Shown in pieces: positions 45,691 through 54,079 of a stretch of DNA of 64,000 bases; position 1 is the first letter of the stretch; each line of letters begins with the position of its first letter. The notes under the pieces were generated by a model that did no database searches, was not told the DNA's origin, and worked only from the letters and a program-made list of their open reading frames with translations. Made by a program: the position numbers and the translations under genes. This DNA comes from Streptomyces marianii (lineage in GTDB: Bacteria > Actinomycetota > Actinomycetes > Streptomycetales > Streptomycetaceae): contig NZ_VAWE01000001.1 in NCBI RefSeq assembly GCF_005795905.1, forward strand, positions 4,262,001 to 4,326,000, read 5' to 3'.

Positions 45691-46824
45691 CTACGGGTGC
45701 AGCACCACCTTGGTGTAGCCCTCGACCCTCTTGTCGAACTTCTCGTACGCCGACGGGGCCTGGTCCAACGGCAGCTCGTGGGAGACGACGAAGCTCGGCG
45801 TCGCCCTGCCCTCGATGATCATGTCGCGCAGGTACCGGTTGTAGCGCTTCACGTTGCACTGTCCGGTGCCCATCTTCAGGCCCTTCTCGAAGAGCCTGCC
45901 GATCGCGACGCTGAGCATGCCGTGCTTGGACTGCTCGTCCGGACCGCCGGGGTCGGAGGGTACGTACAGCCCGGGTACGCCGAGCATTCCGGTGGCCCTG
46001 ACGGTGCCGATGAGCGAGTTCAGCACGGTCGCGGGCTCCTCGCGTCCCGTGTCGCGCACCGTCGCCTGGTAGCCGACCGCGTCCACGCCCTTGTCGGTGC
46101 CGATGCCCTCGGTCTGCTCCTTGATCTGCTCCACCGGGTCGCCCTCGGCGAAGTTGATCGGCGTCGCGCCGATCTCCCGTGCCTTCTCGAGGCGTTCGGG
46201 GACACGGTCCACGACGAAGACCTTCTTGGCTCCCCGCAGCAGGGCCGAGTACGCGGCCATGAGGCCGACCGGTCCGCCGCCGTACACGGCGACGCTCTCG
46301 CCGGGGCGCACCTGGGCGAGTTCGCAGCCGTGGTACCCGGTGGGGAAGATGTCCGCGAGCAGGATGAAGTCGGTCTCGTGCTCGTTCCCCGCGGGCAGCT
46401 TCAGGCAGTTGAAGTCCGCGTAGGGGACACGCAGGTACTCGGCCTGGCCGCCGGGCCAGGGGCCCATGGCGACGTAGCCGTAAGCGCCGCCGGCGAACCC
46501 GGGATTGACGGTCAGACAGAACCCGGTGTACCCCTCCACGCAGTTCATGCAGAACCCGCATGCGACGTTGAAGGGCATGACCACCCGGTCGCCCTGCTTC
46601 AGCGAGGTGACGCCGTCACCTGTCTCCTCGATGATCCCCATGTTCTCGTGGCCGAAGACGATGCCCGGCTCCGCCGCGGTACGGCCCTCGTACATGTGCA
46701 GGTCGGAGCCGCATATCGCGGTGGAGGTGACCCGTACGATCACGTCGTTCGGGTGGTGGATCCGCGGCATCTCGACGTCCTCGACGGCCACCTCGAACGG
46801 TTCCTTGTACACAACGGCTTTCAT
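45691..46824 (-). CDS. Zinc-dependent alcohol dehydrogenase (glutathione-independent formaldehyde dehydrogenase type)
   Basis: The 377-residue product is an MDR enzyme: MKAVVYKEPFEVAVEDVEMP, catalytic zinc ligands in AICGSDLHMYEGR and FGHENMGIIEE, structural zinc Cys set in VACGFCMNCVEGYTGFC, and Rossmann motif VAVYGGGPVGLMAAY. Length and the insertion with NPGFAGGAYGY match the dismutating formaldehyde dehydrogenase group of Pseudomonas putida type, though many actinomycete members have unknown substrates. GGAGG lies 8 bases before the ATG. Confidence 0.92.
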   Translation of the reverse strand: MKAVVYKEPFEVAVEDVEMPRIHHPNDVIVRVTSTAICGSDLHMYEGRTAAEPGIVFGHENMGIIEETGDGVTSLKQGDRVVMPFNVACGFCMNCVEGYTGFCLTVNPGFAGGAYGYVAMGPWPGGQAEYLRVPYADFNCLKLPAGNEHETDFILLADIFPTGYHGCELAQVRPGESVAVYGGGPVGLMAAYSALLRGAKKVFVVDRVPERLEKAREIGATPINFAEGDPVEQIKEQTEGIGTDKGVDAVGYQATVRDTGREEPATVLNSLIGTVRATGMLGVPGLYVPSDPGGPDEQSKHGMLSVAIGRLFEKGLKMGTGQCNVKRYNRYLRDMIIEGRATPSFVVSHELPLDQAPSAYEKFDKRVEGYTKVVLHP

Positions 46825-47026
46825 AGCTGTGACCTCCGCTGGCGATACGTGCGTGGCTATGCCCCCGCCCCCCACCCCTCCCTTTCACTGGTGACCCACT
46901 TGTGGCACATGTCTCATGATTCTCCGGCCCGAAGGATCGGACAAGCCGGTAATCTCAGGAGGAATCCCCACGCCGGGTGGTGCCTCCAGGTACCGCACCG
47001 AGTCAACCGAACGGGAGGGTGAGAAA

Positions 47027-47218
47027 GTGGCAGCACAGAGGCTAGGGACCCTGCTCGTCCCCGTACCGGGCCTCTCCGGAGCCACGTACCCGGCCGGTAC
47101 GACGGTGACGGTCCGCGGTCGTGGCGCCACGGTGGATGCCTTTGTCGACGGCGACTGGCTTCCCCTCTCGTGGTGGGAGTTCTCCGACGGTCTCCGCGAG
47201 GACATCGCCGACCGCTGA
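47027..47218 (+). CDS. Small hypothetical protein, 63 aa
   Basis: The product reads VAAQRLGTLLVPVPGLSGA and ends with a Trp-rich acidic part (GDWLPLSWWEFSDGLREDIADR). GGGAGGG 8 bases before the GTG supports translation, and it stands directly in front of the tRNA-Ser region. It has the feel of a small all-beta conserved protein; no function is assigned. Confidence 0.65.
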   Translation: MAAQRLGTLLVPVPGLSGATYPAGTTVTVRGRGATVDAFVDGDWLPLSWWEFSDGLREDIADR

Positions 47219-47368
47219 GCCACCGCCGGGCCGACGCTCGGCCACGGCCGAGCCACGCCCTGCCCCACCGGGTCCGGCACCTCCGGGCGACTCTTCCCGG
47301 GCCGCCTCACGGGAGATCCGCGAGCCGGTAGGCTGTAGCCCGCCCCGCAGCAGGTGAAGCGGGGCGCA

Positions 47369-47459
47369 GGTGGGTTGCCCGAGCGGCCTAAGGGAACGGT
47401 CTTGAAAAACGTGAGGACGTGAAAGCGTCCCCGTGGGCTCGAATCCCACCACCTCCGCA
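47369..47459 (+). tRNA. Chimeric, probably non-functional tRNA-Ser(UGA) copy
   Basis: The 5' half, up to the anticodon loop CTTGAAA (anticodon TGA), is identical to the intact tRNA at 53702. The 3' half differs: the anticodon stem has a G-A mismatch, the variable arm is different, and the acceptor 3' strand CACCTCC pairs with GGTGGGT at only 4 of 7 positions. It ends GCA rather than GCCA. It looks like a recombinant of a native 5' half and a foreign 3' half at an integration site. An immediately preceding hairpin (47341-47366) parallels the one before the intact copy. Confidence 0.7.
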
Positions 47460-47550
47460 GGTCACAGACGTGCTGGTCAGAAGGAGTGCCCCTTCTGCGT
47501 GGAGGCTGTCTCACTCTGATCCGGCCGTGTCGCGTTGTGGATCAGTGCGT

Positions 47551-47572
47551 GTGGACCAGGCGTGGACCAAGA
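47551..47572. other. Probable integrase arm-type site, element 1
   Basis: A direct repeat GTGGACCAGGC-GTGGACCAAGA about 90 bases after the tRNA. The same paired motif occurs after the intact tRNA (53897-53918), before it (53618-53639), and in weaker form at 61084-61097. This spacing around core sites is typical of tyrosine-integrase arm sites. Confidence 0.55.
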
Positions 47573-47610
47573 ACCGGCGGACGGGGGCCGGGAACCTGCT
47601 GGTCAGCGGC

Positions 47611-47658
47611 CTGGGTGTATTGACACGCGTCGACAACCCCGCGGGTCGATACACCCAG
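47611..47658. repeat. 14-bp inverted repeat downstream of the serine hydrolase gene
   Basis: CTGGGTGTATTGAC (47611-47624) pairs with 47645-47658 with one G-T wobble; the loop is 20 nt. It lies between the element 1 arm site and the end of the serine hydrolase gene and may be a terminator. Apart from this and the arm site nothing is recognised in 47460-47784. Confidence 0.5.
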
Positions 47659-47784
47659 CGCGCCACGCGGTAGCCGGCTCGGCTCGCAACCGCTCGAACT
47701 CCTCCGCCAGGCCGCCGGAGACCAGCCGCATTGCCCCGCACCGCCGACAGTCTCAAACACGGCTAAGGGGCGTCCCGTGTGTCA

Positions 47785-48768
47785 TCAGCCGTTGTCGCGG
47801 CTGTGCTCAGCCAGAAGTGCGAACCCGTGACGGTCGACTGGTGCGGCGGTGGCCGAGAGGATGACGACGCCAGTGCCGGTGCTGCGGTCGAGTCCGAGCC
47901 AGGACCGGAAGCCGCCGGTTCCGCCGTTGTGCCAGGTGATCGGTTGGCCTTTCACCTGGACCGTGATCCATGCGGCGCCGATGTAGGCGTCCGTGCCGAA
48001 CGGGGCGATCGGATCGAGTGCGGTGATGCCCGGGGCGCTGCCGTCGAGCATCGCTGCTGTCATGCGGGCCATGCTGGTGATGGAGGCCCGGATGCCGCCT
48101 GCCGGTCCGAGTCCCTCGCCGGTCCAGGGTTGCCGCGGTCGCCCCCGGCGGCTTCTGCCGTTGAGCGCGCCGAGGCGAAGTTGGTCGACCGTGCCCGGGG
48201 CATAGAAGCAGTCGAGTTTCAGCGGGGTGGCGACGCGCCGGTGGACGAGCTGGGGGTAGGTCGTCGCGGCGGCATGGGCGAGGGCGTGGCCGAGTAGCTC
48301 GAACCCGAAGTTGGAGTAGCGGGGCCGCGGCTTGCCCGGCGGAACGTCCCGGGCCTGGTCGAGCAGCTGTTCGAGATCCTCGCCGTAAGGATTGGTTCCG
48401 CGTCGCCACAGGGCGATGGTGCGCCGCCATGGTTGCGCGGACTTGGGCAGCTGGGGCAGGCCGGACCGGTGCGTGCTCAGCGACCGCAGTGTCACTCGCG
48501 CGGCGGGGACGTCGCCCAGCGGCAGCAGCTCGCCAAGGGTCGCATCAGGGTCGATCTCGCCTCGGGTGAGCGCGTCGGCGTACAGCAGCCCGGTGACGCC
48601 CTTCGAGATCGAGCCGATCTCGAAGTCGGCGTTGAGGTCGGTGCCGCGGCCGACCACTGCCATGCCACGAGGAGAGACCACGGCCGCCGCGGCGACGGGG
48701 TGGCGTGGGCCTAATAGTTCGCCGAGCCTGGCAGCGAGCCTCTCGTCGCCATGGATCGCGGCGGTCAT
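47785..48768 (-). CDS. Serine hydrolase of the beta-lactamase class C/DD-peptidase family
   Basis: The 327-residue product has the three motifs of the penicillin-recognising fold: SISKG (SxxK nucleophile, near residue 53), RYSNFG (YxN) and WHNGGTGG (HxG). There is no signal peptide, so it is probably cytoplasmic and more likely an esterase or amidase than a resistance enzyme. Its start overlaps the stop of the HTH gene (ATGA), so the two are coupled. The pair is cargo placed between the att arm and the integrase terminator of element 1. Confidence 0.88.
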   Translation of the reverse strand: MTAAIHGDERLAARLGELLGPRHPVAAAAVVSPRGMAVVGRGTDLNADFEIGSISKGVTGLLYADALTRGEIDPDATLGELLPLGDVPAARVTLRSLSTHRSGLPQLPKSAQPWRRTIALWRRGTNPYGEDLEQLLDQARDVPPGKPRPRYSNFGFELLGHALAHAAATTYPQLVHRRVATPLKLDCFYAPGTVDQLRLGALNGRSRRGRPRQPWTGEGLGPAGGIRASITSMARMTAAMLDGSAPGITALDPIAPFGTDAYIGAAWITVQVKGQPITWHNGGTGGFRSWLGLDRSTGTGVVILSATAAPVDRHGFALLAEHSRDNG

Positions 48769-49001
48769 GACCGACCGTCGAACAGGCGTCGGCCGCCGTG
48801 CTTTTTGTGGACCGCCTGCTTCGAGACGCCCATGACGGCAGCGATTTGCGGCCACGTGGTGCCGTTGTTGCGGGCGCGGCGCACCAGTACAGCTTCGATG
48901 CGCTCCATCTCGGTGCGGAGCTGCGCCACGGCGCCCAATCCCACCAACGGGTCGTGGTCGGTCGTCGACGCCGCGAGTTCGGTCAACTGTTTCACATCCA
49001 T
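48765..49001 (-). CDS. Small helix-turn-helix regulator coupled to the serine hydrolase
   Basis: The 78-residue product has a helix (LGAVAQLRTEMERIEAVLVR) followed by a clear HTH, TTWPQIAAVMGVSKQAVHKK, and a basic end. It resembles small MerR/Sigma70-r4-like HTH proteins that accompany actinomycete enzymes. It overlaps the hydrolase gene (ATGA). Two palindromic sites directly in front of it suggest autoregulation. Confidence 0.8.
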   Translation of the reverse strand: MDVKQLTELAASTTDHDPLVGLGAVAQLRTEMERIEAVLVRRARNNGTTWPQIAAVMGVSKQAVHKKHGGRRLFDGRS

Positions 49002-49003
49002 GC

Positions 49004-49048
49004 GTCAACCATGGTTGACCACAACCCAGTCCGTCAATCAAAGTTGAC
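49004..49048 (-). promoter_or_regulatory. Twin operators in front of the HTH-serine hydrolase pair
   Basis: GTCAACCATGGTTGAC (49004-49019) is a perfect 16-bp palindrome touching the HTH start codon region. A second copy, GTCAATCAAAGTTGAC (49033-49048), keeps the GTCAA/TTGAC half-sites with the same 16-bp length, 29 bases away. Two like operators at nearly three helical turns suggest cooperative binding by the adjacent HTH protein. Confidence 0.7.
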
Positions 49049-49128
49049 GCCATTCCGAGACGGCGAGAAGGCGCCACCCTCTTCCTGGTAGGGGTGAGGA
49101 TGGCGCCTGTGGTCGAAGCGCCGCCGGT

Positions 49129-49719
49129 CTATTCGCCGTCGTCAGCCTCCAAGGCCCTCTCGATCTGTTCGTTCGCGCGCTGCTGATTGCGGTGGATGGC
49201 CTTGGCGTAGAAGCGGAACAAGACTGCGATGCTGTGGCCTGCCCGGCGTGCGACTTCTGCTGGGGAGACGCCGGACTCAAGCCAGAGCGAGACGCCCAGA
49301 TGACGCAGGGAGTACGGCACGTCAGCCAGGGGGGAAGCCGCTTCGGATTCGGTCAGCACCGCGAGTCGAGCCGCTTTCCAAACCTCCCCGTACTCCTTGG
49401 ACAGCAGGCCGCCACCCTGGGCCGCAGGGTACAGCCGGCTGTCTTCAGCGGTGCCGAACTCCTTGATGTGCTCGCGGACCAGGCGCACGAGCACGGGGGG
49501 AATCGGCACAGGCCGGGTTGCCTTGCGGGCCCGCTTCTTCAGGCCGCGCGTATCGAACGACTCGCCTGTGTCGGTCCACCCGGAGCCGACGCGGGGTGTG
49601 CTCGTGGACAGCAGCACTTCTCCCCAGCCCTCTTCGGACAAGGTGAAGTCTTCTTCCCGGAGATTGGCCACCTCCCCAGGGCGGTTGGCCGTAGTGGGTG
49701 TGTCGTTGATATTAGACAC
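49129..49719 (-). pseudogene. int: Tyrosine integrase, C-terminal fragment (element 1)
   Basis: The fragment (about 190 residues) holds the catalytic domain end: the first Arg region RPGEVANL, then VPYSLRHLGVSLWLESGVSP (H-x-x-R type box), GHS and the nucleophile region LFRFYAKAIH. The N-terminal core-binding half is absent; the frame instead joins a transfer-protein fragment near 49690-49720. An imperfect hairpin at about 49069-49107 follows the stop. It is closely related to the remnant at 54080-54412. Confidence 0.85.
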
Positions 49720-50074
49720 TCCCGGCGTCGGTGGGCACGTGAGTCGTTGGCGTGATCAGCGGGTCTACGCGCACCCCGCGCAGCATGACGTGTCCGGGCT
49801 TGTCTCCCGGCAGTGCTGACACGCGGGTCATACGCCAGGCATCAGCCAGGTAGGGGGCCGCTTTCTGATATTGCGCCAGGCCGCCGCCCGGCAGACAGGT
49901 CGCCCGCGCGATCACCCCGAACGCGTCATGCGTGACCTTCAGCGTGGGTACCAGGACGCGGGGCTTGACGGGCTTGCCGCATCGTGCTCCATCCGTCGGG
50001 GCTTCTTCCCTTGACCTCATGTATTCAGCTACGGCCGTGACTTGATGCCCCGACAGAAGAAGGGTGCCTCCCAC
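49712..50074 (-). pseudogene. FtsK/SpoIIIE-type transfer protein fragment
   Basis: About 85 residues (KPRVLVPTLKVTHDAFGVIA, then GGLAQYQKAAPYLADAWRM and KPGHVMLRGVRVDPL) resemble the N-terminal part of the AICE transfer proteins of the TraB/FtsK family, upstream of the ATPase domain. The ATPase itself is missing. The fragment abuts the integrase remnant on one side and the IS on the other, showing a deletion that removed the element's core. Confidence 0.6.
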
Positions 50075-50131
50075 CTGCGATGATCTGGATTTCCTAGATC
50101 AAAACCGTCGCAGAGAAGAGACACCCAACAG

Positions 50132-51592
50132 GTGCAGGCTACCGAATGGGATCACCGGCTTGCCGTGCGGGCCGATGGCAAGAACCTGACCGGCCACGCG
50201 GGCGTGGTGCTGCTGCGGAAGGTCGCCGACCGCGTCGGCCTGGCCACCGTGCTCAGCGCGGCGCTGCCGAAGGGCACTGGGCCTGGCTGGCGTGACCGGG
50301 GCATGGCGCTGGTCCAGCTGGCCTGTGCGATCGTGCTCGGCGCGACGAACATCCTGGAAGCCGAGCAACTACAGCACCACTGGAAGAGCCTGTTCCCGCG
50401 GCCGGTCTCGGACAGCACCCTGCGCCGCACTCTGGAGGCGATCGACGGTCCGGTGGCGGCGCGGATCGAGCGCGTGCGCGCCGTGGTCCGGCGCATGGTG
50501 TGGACCCTGCTCGCCCTGCGCCCCGGCGGCTTCCCTTGGATCGCGGTGTGCGGCAGAGAACTCACCGGCTGGTACGTCCTCGACCTCGACGCCACCATCG
50601 TGACCTGTAGCAGCAAGAAGGAGGGTGCGGCCGGCACCTTCAAGGGCAGCTTCGGCCGCATGCCGCTGGGAGCGTGGGTGGCCAACACCCGCGAGTGTGT
50701 CGCCATGCTGCTGCGACCCGGCAACGCGCCGCCGAACGATGTCGACGACCACAAGAGTGTCCTGGCCTCGGCGTTTCGGCAGCTCCCGCTGCCGCTGTGG
50801 TCGAAGCTGCTGATACGGATCGACGGCGCGGCCTTCAGCCACGACGTCCTCGGCCACCTCCAGAGCCTGACCACCAGCCGGCGCCGGGTGCGCTGGGTGA
50901 CCGGCTGGGCCATCAACGACGCCGACGAGAAGGCCATCGCCCGGCTGCCGGAGAAGGTGTGGACGGCGGCGCTGCGGCAAGACGGCCAACTGCACGAGAT
51001 CAAGGGCCCCGACGGCGAATGGCTGTCCTACCAGGTCGCTGAGCTGACCGGGGTCCGTGACCTGACCGGCTGGCCCCAGGGGATGCGGTTGATCGTGCGC
51101 CGGGTCAAGCCCTCGCGCCGGGATGCGAAGAAGCTGACCGCCTTCGAGAAACGCACCGGCTGGCGCTACCAGATCGTCGCCACGAACATCCCCTCCCACC
51201 AGGGACTTTCAGGGGTACCCGGCTCCGGCCAGGTCTGGTTCGTCGACGCCCTGTACCGCGATCACGCCGAGGTCGAGGACCGCGTCAAAGCGATCAAGCG
51301 GGTCGGCCTCGGGCTGCTGCCCTCGAAATCCTGGCAGTTCAACGCCGCCTGGGTGCTGGCCGCCACGCTCGCCGCCGACCTCGACGCCTGGACCCGGCTC
51401 CTCCTCCTGCACGACGAGCCCGAACTCGCCGCCGCCGAACCGGAGACGATCCGCAGGAAGCTCTACCACCTGCCCGCCCGCCTCACCTCCCACGCCCGCC
51501 GCCGCACCCTCCACCTTGACCGCACCTGGCCCTGGGCGGCAGCGTTCACCGCCGCCTGGAAGCGAGCCACCGAACTCCCGGCCCGTACCTGA
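50132..51592 (+). CDS. IS1380-like transposase
   Basis: The 486-residue product is a full-length DDE transposase. Candidate catalytic residues: Asp in YVLDLDATIV (near residue 151), Asp in LIRIDGAAF (near 230) and Glu in YRDHAEVEDRVKAIKRVG (near 380). GLGLLPSKSWQFNAAW and the final LPARLTSHARRRTLHL match the IS1380 pattern. Start GTG 50132. It interrupts element 1. The flanking ends (probably near 50075 and 51765) were not resolved by eye, as no convincing terminal inverted repeat was found. Confidence 0.85.
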   Translation: MQATEWDHRLAVRADGKNLTGHAGVVLLRKVADRVGLATVLSAALPKGTGPGWRDRGMALVQLACAIVLGATNILEAEQLQHHWKSLFPRPVSDSTLRRTLEAIDGPVAARIERVRAVVRRMVWTLLALRPGGFPWIAVCGRELTGWYVLDLDATIVTCSSKKEGAAGTFKGSFGRMPLGAWVANTRECVAMLLRPGNAPPNDVDDHKSVLASAFRQLPLPLWSKLLIRIDGAAFSHDVLGHLQSLTTSRRRVRWVTGWAINDADEKAIARLPEKVWTAALRQDGQLHEIKGPDGEWLSYQVAELTGVRDLTGWPQGMRLIVRRVKPSRRDAKKLTAFEKRTGWRYQIVATNIPSHQGLSGVPGSGQVWFVDALYRDHAEVEDRVKAIKRVGLGLLPSKSWQFNAAWVLAATLAADLDAWTRLLLLHDEPELAAAEPETIRRKLYHLPARLTSHARRRTLHLDRTWPWAAAFTAAWKRATELPART

Positions 51593-52153
51593 CGACCGGC
51601 CACCACCCCGACGACACCGGAGAGGAGAGGACCGCAGCACCCCCGGGGCCCGTGGAACCCGACGCCCCGCAGCGTCACGCGACGGCCAGTCCCGACACGG
51701 CACGGGACATACCGGGCAGCCAGCCGCACACGGCGACGCCGTCACGCCACCGAAGAATCGAGGTTGACGGTACCCAGACCGCACGCTGCGTGTGCAGTGC
51801 TCCAAGTCAGTGAATACCCCGATGCCTGGGCCAGCCTCCCCTATGGTGGCCCAGACCTGCCGTCGTCCGCAGCAGCGCCGTCTTCAGGATCCCGATTCAT
51901 CCGAGTGTTCAGTAGTCCCACGGCCGCGGGTACGTTGAAAGAGGTGCCTTGTCAGCAACGCCACCCAGGCCGCCAGACCGAACGCCGCGATGCACCGCAG
52001 CCAGGGCTCGGGTGCCGCTACTGGCGGCCGCCCACCCATAGAGCAGAATGTTGAGACTCATCCAGCCCGGACTATCGAAGAACTCCCCCACATTTCGCGA
52101 CATCTCCGCCCTCCCTCCTCGCATGTTTCCTGCGCAGGCCGAGCAAGACCTGC
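51593..52153. other. Non-coding stretch after the IS, with degenerate small-membrane-protein DNA
   Basis: No gene can be supported in these 561 bases. A minus-strand frame ending at 51909 has a hydrophobic part (GWMSLNILLYGWAAASSG) and may be a truncated relative of the small membrane proteins next to it, but it lacks a ribosome site. The right IS end should be in the first 180 bases. Confidence 0.4.
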
Positions 52154-52447
52154 TCAGGATCCGTCCCATATCCCCAGACGCTTGAGCCTGCGCTGCCGGA
52201 GCCGCTCTGACGCCGCTGTGAGACCAAAGATGAGTCCTAGGGACAGCCCGAAGAGCGTCGCGATGAGGATGTCCTCCAACTCCGCCTCATCAGAGAGCAT
52301 TACGAAGAAGAGCACAAAGAAGAGCGCGGCGGGGGCGCCCACGCACAAACCGGCTTTGATCGGGTGTCGGCCCACCCACTTCTGGAACCGAGTCGGACGC
52401 CGCTGCCCGCCCAGAACCCGATCCAGAGCCCAGAACGCACTCGTCAC
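52154..52447 (-). CDS. Small membrane protein, 97 aa
   Basis: The product has two membrane helices (about residues 33-50, AGLCVGAPAALFFVLFFVML, and 60-80) separated by an acidic DEAELEDI turn, with basic ends. It begins with GTG seven bases after the stop of the 268-aa membrane protein gene, so the two are likely co-transcribed. No function is assigned. Confidence 0.65.
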   Translation of the reverse strand: MTSAFWALDRVLGGQRRPTRFQKWVGRHPIKAGLCVGAPAALFFVLFFVMLSDEAELEDILIATLFGLSLGLIFGLTAASERLRQRRLKRLGIWDGS

Positions 52448-52453
52448 AGACCG

Positions 52454-53260
52454 CTACCAGTTCGCCAGGTAGCGGGGCCAGGTGCCGGTGTCGGCGGCCC
52501 TGCTGGGGGCGGGTCTGCGGCTGTGTCGTCCGGGGTTGTGTCTCTCCCGGCGCTCGACGACGAGCCAGACCGCGGGCAGCAGCGCCAGCCACAGCAGCGC
52601 CACGACTACCGGTCCGGTTCCGGTCTCGTAACCGATGATGCCCGCCGGCACAGAGGCGAATACGGCTCCCATGGTCCATCGGCCCCGGGGTGCCACCCAG
52701 TCGGGCAGTGATCGCCGCCGTGCGTGGCGTACCGCCGTGGCCCCCGCGAAACCGCCGTAGCCTCCCACGGTCAGCAAGTCGAGCGCGAAGGCAGTCTGGA
52801 TTTCGGGCCAACCCTCCGGGGTGTCGGTGGACTCCTGGGTCACGCCGTCCTTGGTGACGGCCGTCGCGTAGTCGCGCCAGACGGTCACCGTGACGTGGTC
52901 GCCTTTACGCAGATGCTTCAGCAGCGGGACCTCGTCGTCCATGTCGAGTTCCGCGGGAATCGGAGGCGGGCCGTCGAGCTTGAGCAGATACAGCTGACTC
53001 CGGCCCTGGTTCTCGACGGCCGTTCCGCGCACCGTCGCGGGGTAGGTGCGCAGGCAGTCGGCCGCGACGGCCGCCGGGAAGGTGCACGGCCGGGCGGAGC
53101 GAAAGGCCCGTACCTCGTTCACCGAGTCCGGCACGGTGACCAGGACCACGACGCCTGTCGCGCCTGCCATGACGGCCAGCGGCACCACGAGCAGCCCCCA
53201 GGCCCGGTTCCACCATGCGCGCCGACGCCGCCGCGCCTCCGCTCTCTTGCTCCTGCTCAC
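52454..53260 (-). CDS. Membrane protein of unknown function, 268 aa
   Basis: After a strongly basic start (SRSKRAEARRRRRAWW) come one helix (about residues 20-45), an exposed domain with three Cys, and three further helices near 160-180, 195-212 and 215-235, ending in a basic tail. GGGAGG 4 bases before GTG 53260 supports this start over an upstream ATG. The layout (exterior domain between helices) is similar in style to the 633-aa protein at 10886, but no common motif is clear. Confidence 0.7.
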   Translation of the reverse strand: MSRSKRAEARRRRRAWWNRAWGLLVVPLAVMAGATGVVVLVTVPDSVNEVRAFRSARPCTFPAAVAADCLRTYPATVRGTAVENQGRSQLYLLKLDGPPPIPAELDMDDEVPLLKHLRKGDHVTVTVWRDYATAVTKDGVTQESTDTPEGWPEIQTAFALDLLTVGGYGGFAGATAVRHARRRSLPDWVAPRGRWTMGAVFASVPAGIIGYETGTGPVVVALLWLALLPAVWLVVERRERHNPGRHSRRPAPSRAADTGTWPRYLANW

Positions 53261-53344
53261 CGGGCCTCCCTTCCGCTTCCGCCCCCGTTCGCGGGTGGGC
53301 ATATTGAGCCACAGTGCCTTCCCCGGCACGTAGGCGGGACCACA

Positions 53345-53600
53345 GCATGATCCGCACACAGGTGTTTGCCGGAACCCGGCAGCAAGAGGTTTGGTGTCCG
53401 CCTCCCGCCAGGCCGATCCTTGTCGGCGAGGATCACCTGCCCGGCCCGGACGAGGCGGTGGTCGCGTTCCAGAGTGCGGCCATCACCTCCCGCTCGCCGA
53501 GTTTCGGGTTGGCCAGGCACCAGGTGACGGGCATGCCCTCGGCGGTGGTGACCAGGTAGAGCCGAAAGCAGCCACAGGAGTGTCTGGCCGTTGGCCCTCA
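53345..53600 (-). pseudogene. IS transposase remnant (IS982-like)
   Basis: Pieces of a transposase are readable in shifted minus-strand frames: LVTTAEGMPVTWCLANPKLG followed by EREVMAAL, then in another frame the DNA for a VILADK segment. GMPVTWCLANPK is typical of IS982-type enzymes. Start, ends and catalytic core are missing, so it is dead. Confidence 0.6.
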
Positions 53601-53617
53601 CAGCCAGAAGCCAGCCA

Positions 53618-53639
53618 GTGGACCCCGTGTGGACCAAGG
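53618..53639. other. Probable integrase arm-type site left of the intact tRNA
   Basis: GTGGACCCCGT-GTGGACCAAGG is the same paired motif as at 47551 and 53897, about 60-80 bases before tRNA-Ser(UGA). Confidence 0.5.
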
Positions 53640-53701
53640 AGCCCGCGCGACGCCCGAGCCCGGTACTCTGTAGCCGTTCCGCCCCTGGTAGGCGGGACGG
53701 A

Positions 53702-53789
53702 GGTGGGTTGCCCGAGCGGCCTAAGGGAACGGTCTTGAAAACCGTCGTGGCGCAAGTCACCGTGGGTTCAAATCCCACACCCACCGCCA
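53702..53789 (+). tRNA. tRNA-Ser(UGA)
   Basis: Acceptor GGTGGGT/ACCCACC is fully paired, discriminator G and encoded CCA are present, anticodon stem ACGGT/ACCGT surrounds loop CTTGAAA (anticodon TGA), and there is a long variable arm and T-loop TTCAAAT. This is an intact class II serine tRNA. A hairpin (53674-53700) directly precedes it. Its 3' half is the integration site for element 2. Confidence 0.95.
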
Positions 53790-53896
53790 GGTCAGCGTAT
53801 GTGCTGGTCACAAGGGGTGTTCCGATTCCGGGGCGCCCCTTTCCCACGGACCTGTCTCACCGTGATTCGCCTCTGTCACGTCGTTGATCAGTGTCT

Positions 53897-53918
53897 GTGG
53901 ACCAGGCGTGGACCAAGA
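53897..53918. other. Probable integrase arm-type site, element 2
   Basis: GTGGACCAGGC-GTGGACCAAGA is identical to 47551-47572 and stands at a similar distance from its tRNA. Confidence 0.55.
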
Positions 53919-53995
53919 TCCGGTCCGCGGAGGACGAGAAAGCGCAGTTCACGACCACCGCTGTGGGCCATGTGTGGGCCATGTGCCCGACAACG

Positions 53996-54038
53996 CGAAG
54001 GCGCCACCTCTCCCGGTATCGGTGAGGTGGCGCCTTCG
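53996..54038 (-). terminator. Terminator of the element 2 integrase
   Basis: CGAAGGCGCCACCTC (53996-54010) pairs perfectly with 54024-54038 over 15 bp; the loop is 13 nt. It lies 42 bases after the integrase stop on the minus strand. Confidence 0.85.
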
Positions 54039-54079
54039 TGGCTGTCACGCCAAGGGCGGCTGCGAGTGGAGGAGGGCTG

